From Candidatus Aminicenantes bacterium UBA4085 (lineage in GTDB: Bacteria > Acidobacteriota > Aminicenantia > Aminicenantales > UBA4085): a stretch of 34,085 bases of DNA. Where the stretch lies: contig DFYJ01000093.1 in assembly GCA_002383325.1 (NCBI GenBank), forward strand, positions 597 through 34,681, written 5' to 3'. The position numbers and the translations under genes are program-made. The notes beneath the pieces were generated by a model that worked only from the letters and a program-made list of their open reading frames with translations, was not told the DNA's origin and did not search any database. Shown piece after piece: positions 31,401-34,085 of this stretch; the first letter of the stretch is position 1, and each line of letters begins with the position of its first letter.

Positions 31401-31645
31401 GCGATCTGTTCCCCGTCTGGCGAAAACTTCGGCAGGAGCTCTTCACCCAGGAGGGACGTCAGCGCCTTGACGTTCTCGCCCGTTACGGAAGCGGTGTATA
31501 TGTCACCGCCGTAACAGAACACGATTTTGTCTTTATGGATGTCGGGGTAGCGCAGCAGCCGCGTTTCCGCGGCCGGGCTCGATAAAGCCGTGATGAGAAA
31601 GAGGATGATACCCCAGAAAGCGGGCTTCTTTTCGTTAAAGCGCAT
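28448..31645 (-). CDS. Tricorn-type S41 protease, exported
   Basis: A 1065-residue protease. An N-terminal signal peptide (FWGIILFLITALSSPAAE) is followed by a WD40/TolB-like beta-propeller region with repeated SPDG blades (FSPDGEQIAF, LSPDGKRVIV, WSPDGRRYAY, WSPDGRKIGY, WSPDSRWLVY) and a second propeller to about residue 660. The catalytic half starts near 680: SHVE with Ser730-His731, a PDZ-like domain (about 745-835: PGMNIKAGDYLLAIDGTPL), ILDIRFNSGG, and the nucleophile Ser960 in TESGGENF. Glu1013 or Glu1017 would complete the tetrad. This matches tricorn core protease, but the signal peptide places it in the periplasm, where it would trim peptides. ATG 31645 has GGGAG 7 nt upstream. Confidence 0.92.
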   Translation of the reverse strand: MRFNEKKPAFWGIILFLITALSSPAAETRLLRYPDIHKDKIVFCYGGDIYTASVTGENVKALTSLLGEELLPKFSPDGEQIAFTAEFEGNKEIYVMPARGGKPIRLTFHQADEYVVDWHPDGTKIIFRSQASSFSFRFNRLHSVPVRGGLPTVLEPAEADLAGLDDRGDRLAFCRTSLATMPWKRYRGGAGPDIWTYDFKNRQAELVIHDGSINHHPLWIGDSIYFVSDRGETQEQNLWAYHGPSREVRQLTFYKDWAVKWPSKGGDRIIYENGGRLCILDVPSGKIANLRIEIPLPGRVLAATVKNVRDEMRAATLSPDGKRVIVEARGELFALDPEKNISRNLSGTPGIHERSAVWSPDGRRYAYLSDASGEEQIYIQTEAGGQAPIQVSQGLESRLGGLNWSPDGRKIGYSDKRAAFYVIDLETRETRQIFFNRYFGSERFVSASWSPDSRWLVYESGNPNWCSSVFLYSFAEDKAYRVTDELTNAFQPRFDPDGNFLFWIADSNVEIEDSYGDEDHHRVNPSKIMVATLRNDQPSPFSPGRGDGAGKPGPAAFPIRIDVEGLGQRITALPVKSSNYGSLYALRGRLIYRSEPDHGEPAIQTYDLAGQKESTLLSGSYSVSPAARADKILYFGSGRVGLIDIPAGQKAGDGIIDLPALTMTVDYRKEWRQIFNEAWRIQRDFFFDEKLRGVDWEAMRRRYEDFLPDVASRRDLNDLIEDLFSELGQSHVEIEGGEMPKIPSTNIGLLGIDLELDPSRRLYRIAKIYRGRNEDVERASPMTLPGMNIKAGDYLLAIDGTPLAERLNPDSLLVDKAGHNVALTVHEKPAWPGARTVTVQAASFSERQGDWLRYNDWVLGNIDRVNKATGGRVGYIHIPDTYYPGMESFFRYFYPQIHKEGLILDIRFNSGGYPPYWMIERLNRLMVYYSRMPYGKAPIQEPGPGFFGPKVCLINEWTESGGENFAAIFRLLNSGPLIGRRTAGNLASARGFYLLDGGIVTYPAEGKQNGRGEDFVENIGVYPNIEVTNRPDELSRGIDQQLERSIQEIMKQLAAAGKDNGLRIH

Positions 31646-31773
31646 GGAGCTTCTCCCTGTCGGCGGATCGATCGCGCCGTCTTCACGCAAGAATCGGCAC
31701 TCTTGTATAAGAGACCGGCGAACGCATCAGATGGTTGCAGATTCCAGGAATAAGCGGCGATGGTCATCAAGAC

Positions 31774-31795
31774 GCTCTCCGACGGTCGAGAGAGC
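31774..31795. other. Stable hairpin upstream of the tricorn gene
   Basis: GCTCTCCGA-CGG-TCGaGAGAGC forms a 9-bp stem with one bulged A. It sits in the 207-bp gap (31646-31852) between the tsaD stop and the tricorn start. There is no T-tract on either strand, so a leader structure or transcript-end stabiliser is more likely than an intrinsic terminator. I found no convincing promoter in this gap. Confidence 0.35.
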
Positions 31796-31852
31796 CGACG
31801 CGGTGATCCGCGGGGGTAGGATTTGCGGCCGGCCTTACGGGAAGAGCCGGAT

Positions 31853-32890
31853 TCAGCGGCTGAATCGTTCCGCGGCCGGCCGCCGGGGATAAGCGTCCAG
31901 CTCCAGGGCCGGCGGGACCGGCTCCCCCGCCTCGAGCTTGCTCAGGGCCAGGGCGCCGACCATGGCCGCGTTGTCGGTGCAGAGCTTGCCCGAGGGCACG
32001 GCCCAGGCCAGGCCGTGCGAGCGGGCCGTCTCTTCGAAGCGCGTCCGCAGGCGCTTGTTGCGGGCCACCCCGCCGCAGAGGATGAGCGACTTCGGGTCGA
32101 CCCGCTCGGCCGCCCGCAGGAGGTTCCCGACGAGCGACCGGGTCACCGCCGCTTCGAAGCTGGCCAGGAAGTCCGGCAGGCGCGGATGATTCTTGTCCAG
32201 GCCGCTCTCGCGGATATGGCGGATGGCGGCCGTCTTCAGGCCGCTGAAGCTGAAGTCCAGGCTGCGGTCGGACATGCGCGGCAGGACGAAGGCAAAGGCC
32301 TTGGGATCGCCCGGCTCGGCCAGCCTCTGGATGATGGGGCCGCCGGGATAACCGAGATCGAGGAACTTGGCGATCTTGTCCAGGGCCTCGCCGGCCGCGT
32401 CGTCGCGGGTCCGGCCTAGGAGCTCCAGGCGCAGCCGCTCGCGGAGCAGGAAGAGCGAGGTATGGCCGCCGGAGACGATCAGGGCCAGGGCCGGGAGAGG
32501 CGTCGCCGGATGCTCCAGGAAGGCCGCTTCGATGTGGGCTTGGACATGGTCGACGCCGACAAGGGGCTTGCCGAAGACGTAGGCCAGCCCCTTGGCGAAG
32601 GACACGCCCACCAAGAGAGAGCCGATCAGGCCGGGTCCCTGGGTGACGGCGAAGGCGTCGACGTCTCTCGCGCCGCAGCCGGCCTGGGCCAGGCTTTCGG
32701 CAACCACCGGGGCGATGGATTTCAGGTGCTGTCGCGAGGCCAGCTCGGGCACCACTCCGCCGTAGGGAGCGTGGATCTCGTCCTGGGAGAGGACGATGTT
32801 GGAGAGGACGGAGGGAGCGGCCTCGGGAGCGGAGGAGAGAACGGCCGCGGAGGTCTCGTCGCAGGAAGTTTCGATGGCCAGGATCTTCAT
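31853..32890 (-). CDS. tsaD: tRNA N6-threonylcarbamoyladenosine transferase TsaD
   Basis: A 345-residue protein that transfers the threonylcarbamoyl group to A37 of ANN-decoding tRNAs with TsaB/TsaE. The ASKHA fold signature is clear: ILAIETSCDETSAAV (3-17), PYGGVVPELASRQH, QGPGLIGSLLVG, the metal site DHVQAHIEA (His115, His119), SGGHTSLF, DDAAGEALDK, CGGVARNKRLR and the C-terminal LCTDNAAMVG Asp. Length is normal. It starts 6 nt after the mtnA stop and is probably cotranscribed with it. Confidence 0.97.
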   Translation of the reverse strand: MKILAIETSCDETSAAVLSSAPEAAPSVLSNIVLSQDEIHAPYGGVVPELASRQHLKSIAPVVAESLAQAGCGARDVDAFAVTQGPGLIGSLLVGVSFAKGLAYVFGKPLVGVDHVQAHIEAAFLEHPATPLPALALIVSGGHTSLFLLRERLRLELLGRTRDDAAGEALDKIAKFLDLGYPGGPIIQRLAEPGDPKAFAFVLPRMSDRSLDFSFSGLKTAAIRHIRESGLDKNHPRLPDFLASFEAAVTRSLVGNLLRAAERVDPKSLILCGGVARNKRLRTRFEETARSHGLAWAVPSGKLCTDNAAMVGALALSKLEAGEPVPPALELDAYPRRPAAERFSR

Positions 32891-32896
32891 CGGCGC

Positions 32897-33925
32897 TCAG
32901 TCCCGCCAGGCGGCGAACGAGGCCTCGTAGGGCGGAGTCGCCACACCCTTCTCCGAGATGATGGCCGTGATGTAGCGGGCCGGGGTGACGTCGAAGGCCG
33001 GGTTGCGGACGGCCGCGTCCGGCGGCACGATCAAACGCCCGTTGATTTCGCGGACTTCGGCCGCCGGCCGTTCCTCGATCGGAATCTGGCCGCCATGCTC
33101 CAGGCTGAAGTCGAAGGTGCTCAAGGGCGCGGCGATAGTGAAGGGAACGCCGTTCTCATGGCAGAGCACGGCCACCGAGTACGTCCCGATCTTGTTGGCC
33201 GCGTCGCCGTTGCGGGCGATTCGGTCCGCCCCGACTACCGCGATTTGGACTTCGCCCTTGTGGATGAACCAGCCGGCCATGTTGTCCGTAATGACATGGA
33301 ACGGGATGCCCAGCTTGTTCAGCTCCCAGGCGGTCAAGCGGGCGCCCTGGAGGAAGGGCCGCGTCTCGTCGGCCAGAACGCGGATCTTCTTGCCGGCCTC
33401 CCAGGCGGCGCGAATAACGCCGATCGCCGTCCCGTAGCCCGCCGTGGCCAGCCCGCCCGCGTTGCAGTGAGTCAAGACGGTCGCGCCGTCGGGGATGAGG
33501 ACGGCGCCGTTTCTGCCGATGCGCCGGCAGATCTCCTCATCCTCGCGGTCGATCTCCTTGGCCTCCGCCAGAAGCCGCTCCTGGAGGGAGGGCAGAGATA
33601 GGCCGCGGTGGGCATCGAAGATCCGCCGCATTCTCTCCAGGGCCCAGAAGAGGTTGCGGGCGGTCGGCCGCGTCCGCCACAGGCGGGCTTGGATGCGTTC
33701 GACTTCAACCGCGATGTCGGCGCCGGGCTTAAGCCGCAGGACGCCCAGGGCGAAGCCGTAGGCCGCCGCCACCCCGATGGCCGGGGCGCCTCGGATGACC
33801 ATCGACTCGATGGCCTCGGCCACCCGGTCCTCGTCGGCCAGCTCGAGGTAGACTTCCTCGAGCGGCAGCCGCCGTTGGTCGATCATCACGACTCGGCCGT
33901 CTTTCCATTCGATTGTCGGGTGCAT
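32897..33925 (-). CDS. mtnA: S-methyl-5-thioribose-1-phosphate isomerase MtnA
   Basis: A 342-residue isomerase that converts 5-methylthioribose-1-phosphate to the ribulose form in methionine salvage. Motifs: [13 protein letters not shown] (45-57), [28 protein letters not shown] with catalytic Cys154, DNMAGW, and [18 protein letters not shown] with catalytic Asp234. ATG 33925 has GGAG 6 nt upstream; longer in-frame starts would run through the -10 box. The rest of the salvage pathway is not in this window. Confidence 0.95.
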   Translation of the reverse strand: MHPTIEWKDGRVVMIDQRRLPLEEVYLELADEDRVAEAIESMVIRGAPAIGVAAAYGFALGVLRLKPGADIAVEVERIQARLWRTRPTARNLFWALERMRRIFDAHRGLSLPSLQERLLAEAKEIDREDEEICRRIGRNGAVLIPDGATVLTHCNAGGLATAGYGTAIGVIRAAWEAGKKIRVLADETRPFLQGARLTAWELNKLGIPFHVITDNMAGWFIHKGEVQIAVVGADRIARNGDAANKIGTYSVAVLCHENGVPFTIAAPLSTFDFSLEHGGQIPIEERPAAEVREINGRLIVPPDAAVRNPAFDVTPARYITAIISEKGVATPPYEASFAAWRD

Positions 33926-33956
33926 GCGCGTCTCCGTTTCCTTCTTTAGGGATCCC

Positions 33957-33962
33957 ATTATA
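33957..33962 (-). promoter_or_regulatory. Probable -10 box of mtnA-tsaD
   Basis: TATAAT on the minus strand, 31 nt before ATG 33925, giving a leader of about 25 nt that contains the GGAG box. The -35 position (TGGGAC at a 17-nt spacer) is a weak match. Confidence 0.5.
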
Positions 33963-34011
33963 CGAGACTCGGCCGCGTCGTCCCAGCCTGCAGAAGCGTC
34001 CTCGATTTTCT

Positions 34012-34085
34012 TCAAGTAAGGCAAGGGTTTGGGCTAGGGGCGAGGGTGATGGGGAGGCCGAAACCATCGGCGAGGGAGCGGGCAC
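34012..34085 (-). CDS. C-terminal end of an unidentified upstream gene
   Basis: An open frame enters from the right edge and ends at TGA 34012-34014 after 23 residues ([19 protein letters not shown], then PCLT). The FGLPITLAP stretch reads like the last strand of an actin-fold or similar protein rather than random GC-rich frame, and the other two minus frames are less protein-like. Too short to assign; it could also be a chance frame. Confidence 0.3.
   Translation of the reverse strand, partial: ARSLADGFGLPITLAPSPNPCLT

Noticed and set aside
34049..34085. Possible plus-strand gene start ([11 protein letters not shown], TetR-like opening)
   Set aside because: Only 12 codons are visible and the opposite strand has an equally plausible gene end; too little to support.

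Overview
The window is GC-rich, densely packed bacterial chromosome with no tRNA, rRNA, CRISPR array or intact transposase that I can see. A TonB-dependent receptor, a lipoprotein and a signal-peptide-bearing tricorn protease point to a Gram-negative (diderm) cell. The Fe-S/Mo-Cu type gene set points to an anaerobic lifestyle. The overall mix (Acidobacteriota-like FHA/PP2C/Ser-Thr kinase cassette, large GT-C proteins, periplasmic tricorn) would fit an uncultured Acidobacteriota/Aminicenantes-like lineage. That placement is inference; no marker gene here settles it.

Left part (1-10763, minus strand). After a partial TonB receptor comes an eight-gene, tightly overlapping operon read right to left from 7369 to 2260: NifX-like protein with zinc ribbon, DUF5320-like Gly/Arg-rich protein, NifX-like protein, ferredoxin-MinD ATPase, a 23-residue Cys-rich microprotein, radical SAM protein, second ferredoxin-MinD ATPase, and Mrp/NBP35 ATPase. 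An exact sigma-54 promoter (TGGCAC-N5-TTGCA) lies just upstream, with a 7-bp-arm palindrome about 90-100 bp further up and a gene for a PAS/AAA+/Fis sigma-54 activator next to it. This closely resembles the 'orange protein' (ORP) gene set of Desulfovibrio, which is known to be sigma-54 controlled by a linked activator. The activator gene itself appears to be transcribed with a CGGC-domain protein and a PLP-dependent methionine-gamma-lyase-like enzyme from a strong sigma-70 promoter at 10735-10763.

Middle part. From 10887 a perfect-consensus promoter with an overlapping inverted-repeat operator drives a membrane protein, a winged-helix regulator, an ABC ATPase and an ABC-2 permease (10960-13592). 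A convergent GNAT-like gene follows. Then a signalling cassette (14549-18412) encodes a membrane OB-like/FHA protein, a PP2C phosphatase, a transmembrane Ser/Thr kinase with an exported NTF2-like domain, and an SH3 lipoprotein; the first three genes are joined by 4-base ATGA overlaps.

Right part. A glycan-assembly region (18425-27733) holds a GT4, two GT2 enzymes, a radical SAM/SPASM protein and two paralogous GT-C-like membrane proteins flanking a polyprenyl-phosphate-sugar-synthase-like GT2. Several of its genes look leaderless: a -10 box lies 6-8 nt before the start codon and no Shine-Dalgarno is seen. A 119-bp REPIN-like inverted repeat sits between the radical SAM and the first GT-C gene. 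The window closes with a phosphoglycolate-phosphatase-like HAD protein, a periplasmic tricorn-type protease, TsaD, MtnA and the last codons of an unidentified gene.
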